Origin: Lysobacter capsici
GTDB taxonomy: Bacteria > Pseudomonadota > Gammaproteobacteria > Xanthomonadales > Xanthomonadaceae
Length of the DNA stretch: 64,000 bases
Direction of reading: 5' to 3'
Assembly: GCF_014779555.2 (NCBI RefSeq)
Contig: NZ_CP094357.1
Location: forward strand, 806,001 to 870,000
Positions within the stretch are counted from its first letter, which is position 1; every line of letters starts with the position of its first letter. This document shows positions 22,459-31,441 of this stretch, piece after piece. The position numbers were made by a program, and so were the translations under genes. Under the pieces are notes generated by a model. That model was given only the letters and a program-made list of their open reading frames with translations. It was not told the origin of the DNA and searched no databases.

Positions 22459-23514
22459 ATGCTCAAGACCGCCGCCTACGCTGCCCAAGACGCGCGTTCG
22501 CCCCTGGCCCCGTTTTCGATCGAGCGCCGCGAACCCGGCCCGGACGATGTGCTGATCGACATCCTGTATTGCGGTGTCTGCCATTCCGATATCCACCAGG
22601 CCCGCGACGAATGGGGCGGTTCCCGCTTCCCGATGGTGCCGGGCCACGAAATCGTCGGCCGGGTCGCCCAGGTCGGCGCCAACGTGCTCGGTTTCCAGCT
22701 CGGCGACGCGGTCGGGGTCGGCTGCTTCGTCGATTCCTGCCGCGAATGCCCGCAATGCCATGCCGGCGAAGAGCAGTACTGCGACCAGGGCATGACCGGC
22801 ACCTACAACTCGCGCGAACGCGGCACCGGCATCGCGACCCAGGGCGGCTATTCGACCCGGATCACCGTCGACCAGGCCTATGTGCTGCGCATCCCGGCGT
22901 CGATCCCGCTCGACCGCGCCGCGCCGCTGCTGTGCGCGGGCATCACCACGTATTCGCCGTTGAAGCATTACGGGGTCAAGGCCGGCGACGAAGTCGCGGT
23001 GGTCGGCCTCGGCGGCCTGGGCCACATGGCGGTCAAGCTGGCGGTGGCGATGGGCGCGCGGGTGACCGTGCTGAGCACCTCTGAATCAAAGCGCGAAGCC
23101 GCGCTGGCGCTGGGCGCGCACGCGTTCGCCGCGACCCGCGACGAGAGCACCTTCAAGACCCTGGCGCGTTCGTTCGATTTCATCATCGACTCGGTGTCCG
23201 GCGATCACGACTACAACGCTTACCTGGGCCTGTTGAAGTTCGACGGCACCATGGTGCTGCTCGGGATTCCGGAAACCCCGTCGACGGTCGCGGCCGGCGC
23301 GTTGATCATGCAGCGGCGCAAGCTCGGCGGCTCGCTGATCGGCGGCATCCGCGAAACCCAGGAAATGCTGGATTTCTGCGCCGAACACGGGGTCGCATCG
23401 GATATCGAGCTGATCGACATCGCGCAGATCAACGAGGCCTACGAGCGCATGATCAAGGGCGATGTGCGCTATCGCTTCGTGATCGATATCGCGAGCTTGA
23501 ACGAGGCGGCTTGA
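22459..23514 (+). CDS. Zinc-dependent NAD(P) alcohol/cinnamyl-alcohol dehydrogenase
   Basis: This 351-residue medium-chain dehydrogenase has catalytic Zn ligands in YCGVCHSDIH (Cys, His) and GHEIVGRV. The structural-zinc loop CRECPQCHAGEEQYC has all four Cys, and the Rossmann motif VVGLGGLGHMAVKLAVAMGA binds the cofactor. The overall sequence fits the YahK/Adh CAD family, which reduces a broad range of aldehydes with NADPH. It is divergent from yajQ with a 160-bp shared promoter region. It is likely monocistronic, followed by a long repeat-bearing spacer. Confidence 0.88.
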   Translation: MLKTAAYAAQDARSPLAPFSIERREPGPDDVLIDILYCGVCHSDIHQARDEWGGSRFPMVPGHEIVGRVAQVGANVLGFQLGDAVGVGCFVDSCRECPQCHAGEEQYCDQGMTGTYNSRERGTGIATQGGYSTRITVDQAYVLRIPASIPLDRAAPLLCAGITTYSPLKHYGVKAGDEVAVVGLGGLGHMAVKLAVAMGARVTVLSTSESKREAALALGAHAFAATRDESTFKTLARSFDFIIDSVSGDHDYNAYLGLLKFDGTMVLLGIPETPSTVAAGALIMQRRKLGGSLIGGIRETQEMLDFCAEHGVASDIELIDIAQINEAYERMIKGDVRYRFVIDIASLNEAA

Positions 23515-23628
23515 TGCATAGCCGCGGTCGGCCACGATGACGACCGCTGGGCCGCTACGGGGGCCGCAGCTGCTTGTGTGTTTCTTGCAGGCGATCGTGG
23601 CGCTGCGGTTTTGTTTGGATACTTTTCT

Positions 23629-23726
23629 GTAGGAGCGTCGCAAGCCGCGACCAATCGAAATTGCGCGAAGTGAAATGGTGTGCGCAAGGGCCGGAGTAAC
23701 GCGGTCGCGGCTTGCGCCGCTCCTAC
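23629..23726. repeat. REP doublet (REPIN-like), GTAGGAGC...GCTCCTAC
   Basis: A 24-bp unit starting gtaggagcg-cgcaagccgcgacc at 23629-23652 is mirrored by ggtcgcggcttgcgccgctcctac at 23703-23726. Two inverted REPs about 50 bp apart with GTAG heads are the typical REPIN arrangement of xanthomonads and pseudomonads, and are mobilised in trans by RAYT transposases. No RAYT is present in the window. It sits after the alcohol dehydrogenase gene. Confidence 0.8.
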
Positions 23727-23820
23727 AGGCAGCCCACGCGAAATCACCGCTCGGGCTGTTTGCTTGGCCGCCGAGGGCTTGTAAAACCATCCGCGCCTTG
23801 GTCCTGGCTGGTCATCCCCA

Positions 23821-23910
23821 GCTCGTCATCCCCGCGAAGGTTTGGGATCCAGAGACTTCAAAGCTCAGTCGCGGTGAAGCCCTGGATCCCCGCCTTCGCG
23901 GGAATGACGA
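23821..23910. repeat. CGTCATTCCCGCGAAGG palindromic element, copy 1
   Basis: Arms gctcgtcatccccgcgaagg (23821-23840) and ccttcgcgggaatgacga (23893-23910) flank a conserved centre that includes tccagagacttca and cggtgaagccctggat. A second element with the same centre lies at 60421. It is a dispersed xanthomonad-type intergenic repeat of unknown mechanism. Confidence 0.78.
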
Positions 23911-24043
23911 ACCAGGGAATGACGAACCGGGGGATGGCGACGTCATGCGATGACGGCAAAACCTGACGCATGAAAACGCGATCGCACTTCCCTGCATCGA
24001 GCCTCTTGTCACCGCCATCGCGCGCACCCGCTAAGCTGCGTCC

Positions 24044-24580
24044 ATGCCCCTGCTGCTCCTCATCCCGCTCGCCCTGCTGGCCCTGGTCCTGCTATGGGCC
24101 CTGCTGCTGCCGATCGGCCTGATCCAGCGCTACCGTTACGGCAAGGCGCGGCGTCGCGCCCTGCCGTGGGCGGTGCATCTGGCCGCGGCGCTGTCGCTGT
24201 TGTCGCTGCTGATCTTCTTCTTCAGCGCCTGGCTGGTCGGCCACTGGATCGACGATGCGCCGCTGTACGCCGGCGGCGGTCTGCTCGCGGGCCTGTTGCT
24301 CGGCGCGCTCGGCCTGGCCCTGACCCGGTTCGAGCACGAACCCAAGGGCCTGTATTACACGCCTAACCGCTGGTTGATCCTGGGCCTGACCCTGATCGTC
24401 GCCGCGCGCATCGTCTACGGCCTGTGGCAAGGCGCGCAGGGCTGGAGCGGGCACGGCGCATGGTTGCCGCGCCAGGGCAGCCTGTTCGCGGTCGGCGGCC
24501 TGTTGCTGGGCTACTACCAGCTCTACACCCTGGGCCTGCGCCGTCGCCTGCGTCGGTTCGCGCTCGCCGCGAACGCATGA
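24044..24580 (+). CDS. Small polytopic inner-membrane protein
   Basis: This 178-residue protein starts with a strong TM (LLLLIPLALLALVLLWALLL), then has four or five more hydrophobic segments (about 42-62, 72-95, 108-125 and 145-162). Between TM3 and TM4 is a FEHEPKGLYYTPNRWLILG stretch. That turn resembles the CcdC/DUF1453 type of membrane protein, but I am not confident of a family. No ligand or catalytic motif is visible. It is in the same direction as the transporter gene that follows after 140 bp. Confidence 0.62.
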   Translation: MPLLLLIPLALLALVLLWALLLPIGLIQRYRYGKARRRALPWAVHLAAALSLLSLLIFFFSAWLVGHWIDDAPLYAGGGLLAGLLLGALGLALTRFEHEPKGLYYTPNRWLILGLTLIVAARIVYGLWQGAQGWSGHGAWLPRQGSLFAVGGLLLGYYQLYTLGLRRRLRRFALAANA

Positions 24581-24718
24581 CGCAGCGCAGATGACGCGCC
24601 CGGCGCGGCGCGGCATGATGAACGGTCCAGTTCGCGGCGCCGCCATGACCTTTCCGTGCCAATCCCGCCGAATCATCGTCCGTCACCCGGTTGCGGTTCG
24701 CAGCGCGGCGCGCGCGCC

Positions 24719-25603
24719 ATGACCGCGGCCCACCCGCACCGGGGCCGCGCCATCGTCACCATGCTGGTCGCGGTGCTGATGTTCTCGTTGATGGACGCGC
24801 TGCTGAAGCTGTTGTCGGATCACTATCCGCCGTTCCAGGTCGCGACGTTGCGCGGCCTGTCGTCGTTGCCGTTCGTGCTGACCTGGGCGCTGGCCAGCGC
24901 CGGTTGGCGGCCGCTGCTGCGGGTGCGCTGGCCGTTGCATCTGCTGCGCGGCGTGCTCGGCGTCGGCATGATGGCCAGCTTCGTCTACGGCGTGAATCGC
25001 CTGCCGCTGTCGACGACGTATTCGATCTTCTTCATCGCGCCGCTGCTGATTACCGCGTTGTCGGTGCCGATTCTCGGCGAGCGGGTCGGGCCGCGGCGCT
25101 GGATCGCGATCGGCATCGGCATGCTCGGCGTGTTGGTGCTGCTGCGCCCGAGCGGCCAGGGCATGCTCAGCCTGGCGGCCTTGGCGGTGCTCGCCGCGGC
25201 GTTCGGCTACGCGGTCAGCGCGATCACCGTGCGCCTGCTCGCGCGCACCGACAGCACCCAGGCGATGATGGTGTGGCTGATGGTGATGATCACCGTCGGC
25301 GCCGGCGCGCTGGCCTGGTCGGGCTGGGTGCCGCTGCGCGGCGAGGACCTGTGGCTGATCCTCGGCCTGGGCGTCGCCGGCACCATCGGCCAGTACGCGG
25401 TCACCGAGGCCTTCCGCCTGGGCGAAGCCTCGCTGATCGCGCCGCTGGAATACACCGCGCTGATCTGGGGCGTGATGCTCGACCTGAGCCTGTGGGGCGT
25501 GCTGCCCGACTCGGTGACCTGGATCGGCGCGGCGATCATCGTCGCCAGCGGCCTGTACCTGATGCGCCGCGAGAGCGTTCACGCCGAAGCTGAACATCCC
25601 TAG
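24719..25603 (+). CDS. EamA/DMT-superfamily transporter
   Basis: This 294-residue protein has ten TM helices in two tandem EamA repeats. The first runs about 12-140 (AIVTMLVAVLMFSLMDALLK, then GVLGVGMMASFVYGVNRLPL and STTYSIFFIAPLLITALSVP). The second starts near 155 (LAALAVLAAAFGYAVSAITV) and includes EAFRLGEASLIAPLEYTALI, the second-repeat counterpart. DMT carriers export metabolites such as amino acids; specificity cannot be read. The ATG at 24719 gives the first TM directly; a longer in-frame start at 24656 is possible. Confidence 0.86.
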   Translation: MTAAHPHRGRAIVTMLVAVLMFSLMDALLKLLSDHYPPFQVATLRGLSSLPFVLTWALASAGWRPLLRVRWPLHLLRGVLGVGMMASFVYGVNRLPLSTTYSIFFIAPLLITALSVPILGERVGPRRWIAIGIGMLGVLVLLRPSGQGMLSLAALAVLAAAFGYAVSAITVRLLARTDSTQAMMVWLMVMITVGAGALAWSGWVPLRGEDLWLILGLGVAGTIGQYAVTEAFRLGEASLIAPLEYTALIWGVMLDLSLWGVLPDSVTWIGAAIIVASGLYLMRRESVHAEAEHP

Positions 25604-25637
25604 CCAGCACGGCCATTCGCGCGACCAACCCGGCACC

Positions 25638-25686
25638 TCTCCCGCTCGCGGGAGAGGTCGGCGCGCGCAGCGCGCCGGGTGAGGGC
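25638..25686. repeat. CTCTCCCGC-GCGGGAGAG repeat, single unit
   Basis: A cctctcccgctcgcgggagagg hairpin is followed by gcgcgcagcgcgc and the gggtgagggcggg tail that defines this repeat class. It lies between the EamA transporter and the VOC gene. The near-identical order of blocks also occurs inside the lpdA coding region at 31711. Confidence 0.75.
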
Positions 25687-25817
25687 GGGCCCCGCCACAC
25701 CGCCCCAGCCGACGCCGCATTCATTGGATTCAAGCTTTTCGCCGCAGCGCGCCATGACGACCGGGTTGCCTGCGCGTAGTGTCGAGGCGTAGTCCGCAGT
25801 TCAGGGGGAAACGCCAC

Positions 25818-26603
25818 ATGACCGCACTCGTCCATGCGCCCGGCGCGCCGTGCTGGTTCGAGCTGGCGACCGACGATCAGCCCGCGGCCGACGCTTTCTA
25901 CAGCGCCTTGTTCGGTTGGACCATCGAACGCACGCCGATGCCGGCCGGCAGCGCCTACACCATCTTCAAGCTCGCCGGCCGCGATGTCGCCGGCAGCTAC
26001 CCGCTGGTGCCCGGCGCCGCGCCCGGTCCCGACGGCAACAGCACCTCGCACTGGGGCGTATATTTCCGCGTCGCCGACTGCAACGCGATGACCGCGCGCG
26101 CGGTCGCGCTGGGCGGGCGCATGATCGCCGCGCCGTTCGAACTGATGGAGCACGTGCGCATGGCGGTATGCGCCGATCCCGAAGGCGTGGTGTTCTCGCT
26201 GGCCCAGCAACGCGCGCATCCCGGGGTGGACGCGATCGGCGTCGACAACGCGGTGTGCTGGGCGGAACTGGCCACCCGCGATATCGCACGCGCCGAGGCC
26301 TATTACCAGCGCCTGTTCGGCTGGCGCATGCAGGCGCATCCGACCACGCCATCCGGCTACCGCGTCTTCGTCGATCAGCAGCGCATGCTCGGCGGTCTGT
26401 TGCAGATGACGCCGGACTGGGGCAAGTGCGCGCCGCATTGGTCGATCTATCTGCAGGTTGCCGATGTCGACGCCTGCGCCGCGCGCGCGCTCAGGCTGGG
26501 CGGCAGCATCGCGTTTCCGCCGTTCGATGCGCCGGGCGTGGGACGGATCGCGCGGGTCTGCGATCCCGGCGGCGCGGCGTTCTATCTGATCAAGTTCATC
26601 TGA
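25818..26603 (+). CDS. Tandem VOC (glyoxalase/bleomycin-resistance) domain protein
   Basis: This 261-residue protein is made of two VOC domains. The first (about 8-125) starts PGAPCWFELATDDQPAADAF and includes HWGVYFRVADC and VCADPEGVVFSLAQ. The second (about 140-260) starts DNAVCWAELATRDIARAEAY and includes HWSIYLQVADV and VCDPGGAAFYLIKF. Each domain holds the beta-alpha-beta repeat that makes a metal-binding or ligand-binding cup. Xanthomonads and actinomycetes have many such proteins as epimerases, dioxygenases or antibiotic-binding proteins. The start is an ATG eight bases after aggggg. Confidence 0.86.
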   Translation: MTALVHAPGAPCWFELATDDQPAADAFYSALFGWTIERTPMPAGSAYTIFKLAGRDVAGSYPLVPGAAPGPDGNSTSHWGVYFRVADCNAMTARAVALGGRMIAAPFELMEHVRMAVCADPEGVVFSLAQQRAHPGVDAIGVDNAVCWAELATRDIARAEAYYQRLFGWRMQAHPTTPSGYRVFVDQQRMLGGLLQMTPDWGKCAPHWSIYLQVADVDACAARALRLGGSIAFPPFDAPGVGRIARVCDPGGAAFYLIKFI

Positions 26604-26621
26604 CTGGGATCGGGCGTGGCC

Positions 26622-26660
26622 CAAAAAACAACGGGCCCCGCGAGGGGCCCGTCGTTGTCG
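26622..26660 (-). terminator. Rho-independent terminator of the OmpW-like gene
   Basis: Read on the minus strand: a GC-rich stem gacgggcccc-tcgc-ggggcccgtt flanked by acaac/gttgt, directly followed by a run of Ts (gttttttgg). It lies 30-70 bp after the stop of the minus-strand barrel gene and 25 bp after the convergent VOC gene. Confidence 0.85.
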
Positions 26661-26689
26661 CACGGTGGTTGCGAAGCTAAGCGTGGAAC

Positions 26690-27319
26690 TTAGAAGCGCG
26701 CGCCCAGACCGATACCGATGGTCACCGGATTCAGCTCGGCTTCGCCGACCTTGACGCCGTCGAGCTTCACGTCCGGCTTGCCCTGCATGTAGCGCACGTC
26801 GGCGCGGGCGAACCAGGTCGGGTTGATGTTGAGATCGACGCCGGCGGTGGCCATCGCGCCCTTGGCGTTCTCGATGCCCAGACGGTTGCCGCTGCTCAGC
26901 GTTTCGTTGCTGTAGTTGGCTTCGTAGTAGCCCAGGCCCACGAACGGACGCACGATCGTGTCGGCGCCGCGGAAGTGGTACTGGCCGCTCAGCGCGACCG
27001 GCTGCGAATCGACGCTGCCGATCTTGCCGCCGCCGGTGTTGACGCGCTGACCGAGCTTGTCGGCCGCGCCCCACGCTTCGATGGCGATATTGTCGTTGAT
27101 GTACCAGCTGGCGCTGAGGGTCGGGGCACCGCCGCCGTCCACGTTGGTGCGCACGCCGCCGATCTGCGGATTCTTGGTCGGTTCGCTGAGCGAGTAGCCG
27201 CCGACGACGGCGAAGCGCTTGCCGCTGGCGCTGTCGGTGGAGGCATCCTGAGCGAAGGCGGCCGGGGCGAAGGCCAGGGTGCCCAGCAGGGCGAGGGTCA
27301 AATGAGAAATGCGGATCAT
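26690..27319 (-). CDS. OmpW-like / opacity-type outer-membrane beta-barrel protein
   Basis: This 209-residue protein has a clear signal peptide (MIRISHLTLALLGTLAFAPAAFAQD, cleavage AFA-QD). Alternating hydrophobic strands follow, including WYINDNIAIEAWGAADKL, FVGLGYYEANYSNETL and WFARADVRYMQG, and it ends GIGLGARF, the aromatic C-terminal strand recognised by BAM. This is the 8-stranded OmpW/OmpA-like barrel fold. The ATG at 27319 follows an AGGAG site. It has its own terminator and a leader in A+T-rich DNA, so it is a single-gene unit. It probably moves small hydrophobic molecules or has a structural role. Confidence 0.85.
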   Translation of the reverse strand: MIRISHLTLALLGTLAFAPAAFAQDASTDSASGKRFAVVGGYSLSEPTKNPQIGGVRTNVDGGGAPTLSASWYINDNIAIEAWGAADKLGQRVNTGGGKIGSVDSQPVALSGQYHFRGADTIVRPFVGLGYYEANYSNETLSSGNRLGIENAKGAMATAGVDLNINPTWFARADVRYMQGKPDVKLDGVKVGEAELNPVTIGIGLGARF

Positions 27320-27990
27320 GGAGTGGACTCCTGTTGTTGTGGTGTTGCACGACGCCTTGGGGGAGGCGGAGCGCAAGGTAGCAACGCATGCATGAACCGA
27401 ACTTGCCGCGCGAATGCGCGTGAAGGAACTTTTCACGGACGACACGTGCTAGACCCGTATTTTCAAGGGGAAAATGAATGAAATGAACGAATGTTGAAAC
27501 CAACGAATCGAGCGAAATTCGTTCATGCGAGGATGGTTTATGAACGAGCGGAAGAAATTCGTTTTAAGTGGAAGTCGGTAAAAACGCCGTAAAACAAGCG
27601 GTATTTGAACTAAGCGGAGAATTTGATCGGATCTCGTGCCGAGTCGATCGAGACGAATGGCGCATCGAAACATAGGCGCGATGCGCGAAGTCGTTCCGCC
27701 TGAAGCGGATCGAAATCGCCGGAAAAACCGCGTTTACACCGATGGCGTCATCGATGCGTTCCACTGCCGAAACGTCGATCGCGGTGTTTGCGTCGCGTTT
27801 GAGCCGTTGTTGCGCGGCGGTTGAGCACGCGATGCGCGTGCGGCGATCGATTACGGCAGCCGATCGCCCCGCCAGCCGCCCGATTGCGCACGGTCAACCG
27901 CCATGACAAAGGTCACGCCACCCATCGGCACACGAAATTCGGACGCCGCGACCGCACTGTGGTCGCCATTGAACCGTCCAGGAACCGACG
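27320..27990. other. 671-bp spacer with an unusually A+T-rich centre
   Basis: Roughly 27440-27760 is visibly richer in A+T than its surroundings and contains repeated short words (gaacga, aaattcgtt, ttcatg), for example cgaaattcgttcatg near 27515 and gaaattcgtttt near 27555. Short open frames here lack ribosome sites and family features, so I call no gene. It divides the OmpW-like gene (minus) from the YggN-like gene (plus) and must hold the promoter of each. Confidence 0.5.
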
Positions 27991-28773
27991 ATGCGCCTGT
28001 CCCGCCCCGTACTGATCGCCGCCATGGCCGCCACCGCGCTGGCCAGCGGCCCGGTCTTCGCCGCCAACGTCCATGTCGATGCCAGCTGCGAGATCGACAG
28101 CGCCTTCGACCTGACCCTCAACGAGCGCAGCCTGATCCTGACCCGTGAGGACGGCGCGCCCAAGGCGATCGTGATGCGCCAGGGCCGGCTGTTCGTCGAC
28201 GACCGCTGGGTCGAACTCGGCCGCGACGACGCGCGCCGCATCGCCGAGTTCGAGAAGGGCGCGCGCGCGGCGATGCCCGAGGCCCAGCACATCGGCCGCG
28301 AAGCCGCCGATATCGCGTTCACCGCGCTCGGGGAGGTGGCCGCGGTGCTGGGCAACCATCCCGACCGCACCCGCGGCCGCATCGAGCAGATGCGCAAGGA
28401 CCTCGACAAGCGGCTGAGCAACGTGGTCACTCCGACTCATTTCAGCGGCAAGGTGCTCGGCGACGGCATCGCCGACGCGCTCGGCGAGAACGTGCCGATC
28501 CTGGTCGGCGAACTGGTCGGCGGCGCGGTCACCGCCGCGCTCAGCGGCGACGCCGAGCGGCTCAAGCGCCTGGACAGTCTCGACGCCAAGATCGAGGCCG
28601 CGGTGCAGCCGCGCGCCGACGCCCTGGGCCGCCGCGCCGACAAGCTGTGCCGGCAGATGGTCGAGCTGGACGCGATCGACAATGCGCTGAGCTACCGCTA
28701 CGACGGCCGGCCGCTGGAGTTGCTGCGGGTCGAGCTCAAGGACAACAAGTCGAGCGGCGCCGACAAGCCCTGA
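27991..28773 (+). CDS. YggN/DUF2884 family periplasmic protein
   Basis: This 260-residue protein has a signal peptide (LSRPVLIAAMAATALASGPVFAANV). The mature part starts VHVDASCEIDSAFDLTLNER, then REDGAPKAIVMRQGRLFVDDRW and RRIAEFEKGARAAMPEAQHI, matching the YggN/DUF2884 pattern. It ends with a coiled helical stretch (about 190-225) and a single CRQMVELDAI motif with a likely disulfide to the early Cys. The function of the family is not established. It is monocistronic, followed 224 bp later by aceF. Confidence 0.8.
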   Translation: MRLSRPVLIAAMAATALASGPVFAANVHVDASCEIDSAFDLTLNERSLILTREDGAPKAIVMRQGRLFVDDRWVELGRDDARRIAEFEKGARAAMPEAQHIGREAADIAFTALGEVAAVLGNHPDRTRGRIEQMRKDLDKRLSNVVTPTHFSGKVLGDGIADALGENVPILVGELVGGAVTAALSGDAERLKRLDSLDAKIEAAVQPRADALGRRADKLCRQMVELDAIDNALSYRYDGRPLELLRVELKDNKSSGADKP

Positions 28774-28996
28774 TTCGCCGGGCCCGGACGAATCGGCCAG
28801 CCCACGCCGATCGGCGGCCCGCGTCTTGCCAGCGCGGGCCGCGACGTCCATCCCAATACCTGGGCGTACGTAGCGCCTCGTCAGGCCGCCGGCGTTGCCG
28901 CTTAGGTCTTTAGTACTGCATGGGCCGCTGTGCGGTTGGCGTGACCGGCCGCAACCGCCACAATAGGGTTTTCGCGCATTGCGGAGCCCCACGAAC

Positions 28997-30418
28997 ATGG
29001 CTGATCTGAAGGAAGCACGCGTCCCCGACATCGGCGACTACGACGGCGTACCCGTCATCGAACTGCTGGTCGCGGTCGGCGACACGGTGACCCAGGACCA
29101 GGGACTGGTCACGCTGGAATCCGACAAGGCCACCATGGAAGTGCCCGCGCCGTTCGCGGGCGTGATTCGCGAACTCAAGGTCAAGATCGGCGATCAGCTG
29201 GCCGAAGGCAGCGTGGTGGCGTTGATCGAGCCACTCGAAGGGGACGCAAAGGCAACGCCGGCGAAAGCCGAAGAACCCGCCAAGCCGTCTGCGCCCGCCG
29301 CTCCCGTCAAGGCCGAAGCCCCCGCGCCCGCGAAGCAGGAAGCCGCCAAGCCCGAAGCGCCGGCCAAGTCCGAAGCCGCTCCGGCTCCCGCTCCGATCGC
29401 CGCCGCCAACGCCGGCACCGACCCCGAAGCATTGCCGCCGCGCACCCCGCCGGTCGCCTTCACCGCCGAAGAGCTGATGCCCGACAAGGTGCCGTACGCC
29501 AGCCCGGCGGTGCGCCTGTTCGCGCGCGAGCTCGGCGTCGACCTGAGCCGCGTCACCGGCAGCGAGCGCGGCGGCCGGATCAGCAAGGAAAACGTGCAGG
29601 CCTTCGTCAAGGGCGTCATGCAGGGCGGTGGCGGTGGTGGCGCGGCCAACGCCGGCGCGGCGCCGAGCCTGGGCGGCGGCCTCAACCTGTTGCCGTGGCC
29701 GAAGGTCGACTTCAGCAAGTTCGGCGAGACCGAAATCAAGCCGCTGTCGCGCATCCAGAAGCTCTCCGGCGCCAACCTCGCGCGCAACTGGGCGATGATC
29801 CCGCACGTCACCCAGCACGACGATGCCGACATCACCGATCTGGAAGCGCTGCGCGTGGCGCTCAACAAGGAAAACGAAAAGGCCGGCCTCAAGCTGACCA
29901 TGCTCGCGTTCCTGATGAAGGCCTCGGTCTCGGCGCTGCAGAAGTTCCCGACCTTCAACGCCTCGCTCGATGCGAGCGGCGAAAACCTGACGCTGAAGAA
30001 GTACTTCCACATCGGCTTCGCCGCCGACACCCCGAACGGCCTGGTCGTGCCGGTGGTGCGCGATTGCGACAAGAAGGGCGTGCTGCAGATCGCCAAGGAA
30101 ACCGGCGAACTCGCGGCCAAGGCGCGCGACGGCAAGCTCGGCCCGGCCGACATGAGCGGCGGTTGTTTCTCGATCAGCTCGCTCGGCGGCATCGGCGGCA
30201 CCGCGTTCACCCCGATCGTCAACGCGCCGGAAGTGGCGATCCTCGGCGTGTCCAAGTCGGCGACCAAGCCGGTGTGGGACGGCAAGCAGTTCGCGCCGCG
30301 CCTGATCCTGCCGCTGTCGCTGTCCTACGATCACCGCGTCATCGACGGCGCCGCCGCCGCGCGTTTCACCGCGTATCTGGCGCAGTTGCTGGCCGACATG
30401 CGCCGCGTGTTGCTGTAA
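28997..30418 (+). CDS. aceF: Pyruvate dehydrogenase E2, dihydrolipoyl acetyltransferase
   Basis: This is the 473-residue core enzyme of the pyruvate dehydrogenase complex. A single lipoyl domain (about 5-75) has Lys in ESDKATMEV as the lipoylation site. An Ala/Pro/Lys-rich swinging linker (about 85-145) and a peripheral-subunit-binding domain (about 160-200; YASPAVRLFARELGVDLSRV) follow. The catalytic domain has the terminal SLSYDHRVIDGA motif (active-site His and Asp). E. coli has three lipoyl domains; one is usual in this family. E1 (aceE) is not in the window. It is 1.0 kb upstream of lpdA, codirectional. Confidence 0.95.
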   Translation: MADLKEARVPDIGDYDGVPVIELLVAVGDTVTQDQGLVTLESDKATMEVPAPFAGVIRELKVKIGDQLAEGSVVALIEPLEGDAKATPAKAEEPAKPSAPAAPVKAEAPAPAKQEAAKPEAPAKSEAAPAPAPIAAANAGTDPEALPPRTPPVAFTAEELMPDKVPYASPAVRLFARELGVDLSRVTGSERGGRISKENVQAFVKGVMQGGGGGGAANAGAAPSLGGGLNLLPWPKVDFSKFGETEIKPLSRIQKLSGANLARNWAMIPHVTQHDDADITDLEALRVALNKENEKAGLKLTMLAFLMKASVSALQKFPTFNASLDASGENLTLKKYFHIGFAADTPNGLVVPVVRDCDKKGVLQIAKETGELAAKARDGKLGPADMSGGCFSISSLGGIGGTAFTPIVNAPEVAILGVSKSATKPVWDGKQFAPRLILPLSLSYDHRVIDGAAAARFTAYLAQLLADMRRVLL

Positions 30419-30588
30419 GCGCGGTTCGCGGTCGTCGCGGTCGGTTTACCGCCGCGATGACCCGCGCATTGCCGCCGGTGTCGGCGGCGATGCGCGAAAC
30501 GCACCGATCGCCACGCCGTTGCCTTGCCAGTACGTTCCCTGCCAGTACGCCCCCGACGCCAGCCGCCCACACAGGATCGCCCGCTGCA

Positions 30589-31281
30589 ATGAGCCGCATG
30601 CCCTTCGCACGTTCTGGTTCCGCTTCGCGCCGATGCGCATGGTTCGGTCTGGCCTTGATCCTGGCCGCGCCGCTCGCGCAGGCCGCCGACGGCTGCACGT
30701 TCGCGCTCGGTCGCGGCTGGCCGCCGGCCACCGAAAACCACGGTTCGGCGGTGGAGCAGTTGCTCGCGGCCAAGGCCGCGCCGCGGTTGAGCCTGACCTA
30801 TCTGCCGCAGCGCGGCGTGGAAAGCGGCCTGATGCTGATCGCCGGCGAAGGCGACTGGACGGTGCGGCACGCGGTGCCCAATGAGCGCGTGCAGAGCTGG
30901 AGTTCCTCGCGCAGCGGCGGCGCCCTGCAACTGCGCGTGGAGCAGGAAGTCGACCAAGAAGAAGCGCCGATCCCGCAAGCACTGGCGGTGCGAGTGGTCA
31001 GCGCCTGGAAGCGCGCGCTGACCACGATGGCGCCGGAAGACAAGCCGGCCGAGTTCCACGACAAGGATCAGCTGCTGTTTCTGGTCGACGGCGTCCGCGT
31101 CAGCGGATTGCGTCCGGACTGCGGCGTCGGCGAAATCTTGATGGAGCAGGCCGGGCTGATGACCGAGGCCGCCAACGAAAGCATTTCCAAGCGCGAACGC
31201 CGTTGGCGCGCGCTGGGCGAATCGCTGGACCAGCTCGACACGCAGCTGGCCCAGGCCGGCGCTGCCTCGGCCGGCGAATGA
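30589..31281 (+). CDS. Periplasmic hypothetical protein between aceF and lpdA
   Basis: This 230-residue protein has a signal peptide ending in APLAQAADG. The mature part has a C-terminal coiled-helix region (about 190-225, EANESISKRERRWRALGESL). It begins CTFALGRGWPPATENHGSAV and has a short Asp/Glu-rich strand (DKDQLLFLVDGVRVSG) with a Cys pairing opportunity (DCGVGEIL). I do not recognise the family. Its location inside the PDH gene group may be incidental since it is exported. The ATG at 30589 was chosen because it puts the signal peptide at the N-terminus. Confidence 0.66.
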   Translation: MSRMPFARSGSASRRCAWFGLALILAAPLAQAADGCTFALGRGWPPATENHGSAVEQLLAAKAAPRLSLTYLPQRGVESGLMLIAGEGDWTVRHAVPNERVQSWSSSRSGGALQLRVEQEVDQEEAPIPQALAVRVVSAWKRALTTMAPEDKPAEFHDKDQLLFLVDGVRVSGLRPDCGVGEILMEQAGLMTEAANESISKRERRWRALGESLDQLDTQLAQAGAASAGE

Positions 31282-31441
31282 TCGTTCCGGCCGCCGCGCG
31301 CATGCCCGCACGCGACGGCCCCGTATCGAACGCGCACGTCGCCCCGACGCACGCGCACCGCACGGCCCCGCCGCGCGACCCCACGACGGATGCGCGCGGC
31401 GCGTTCGCCAGAAACAGATCAGAACCGGAGGACACGGCGTC

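Noticed and set aside
27564-27824. Short frames in the A+T-rich island
   Set aside because: No ribosome site, no codon bias and no family features.
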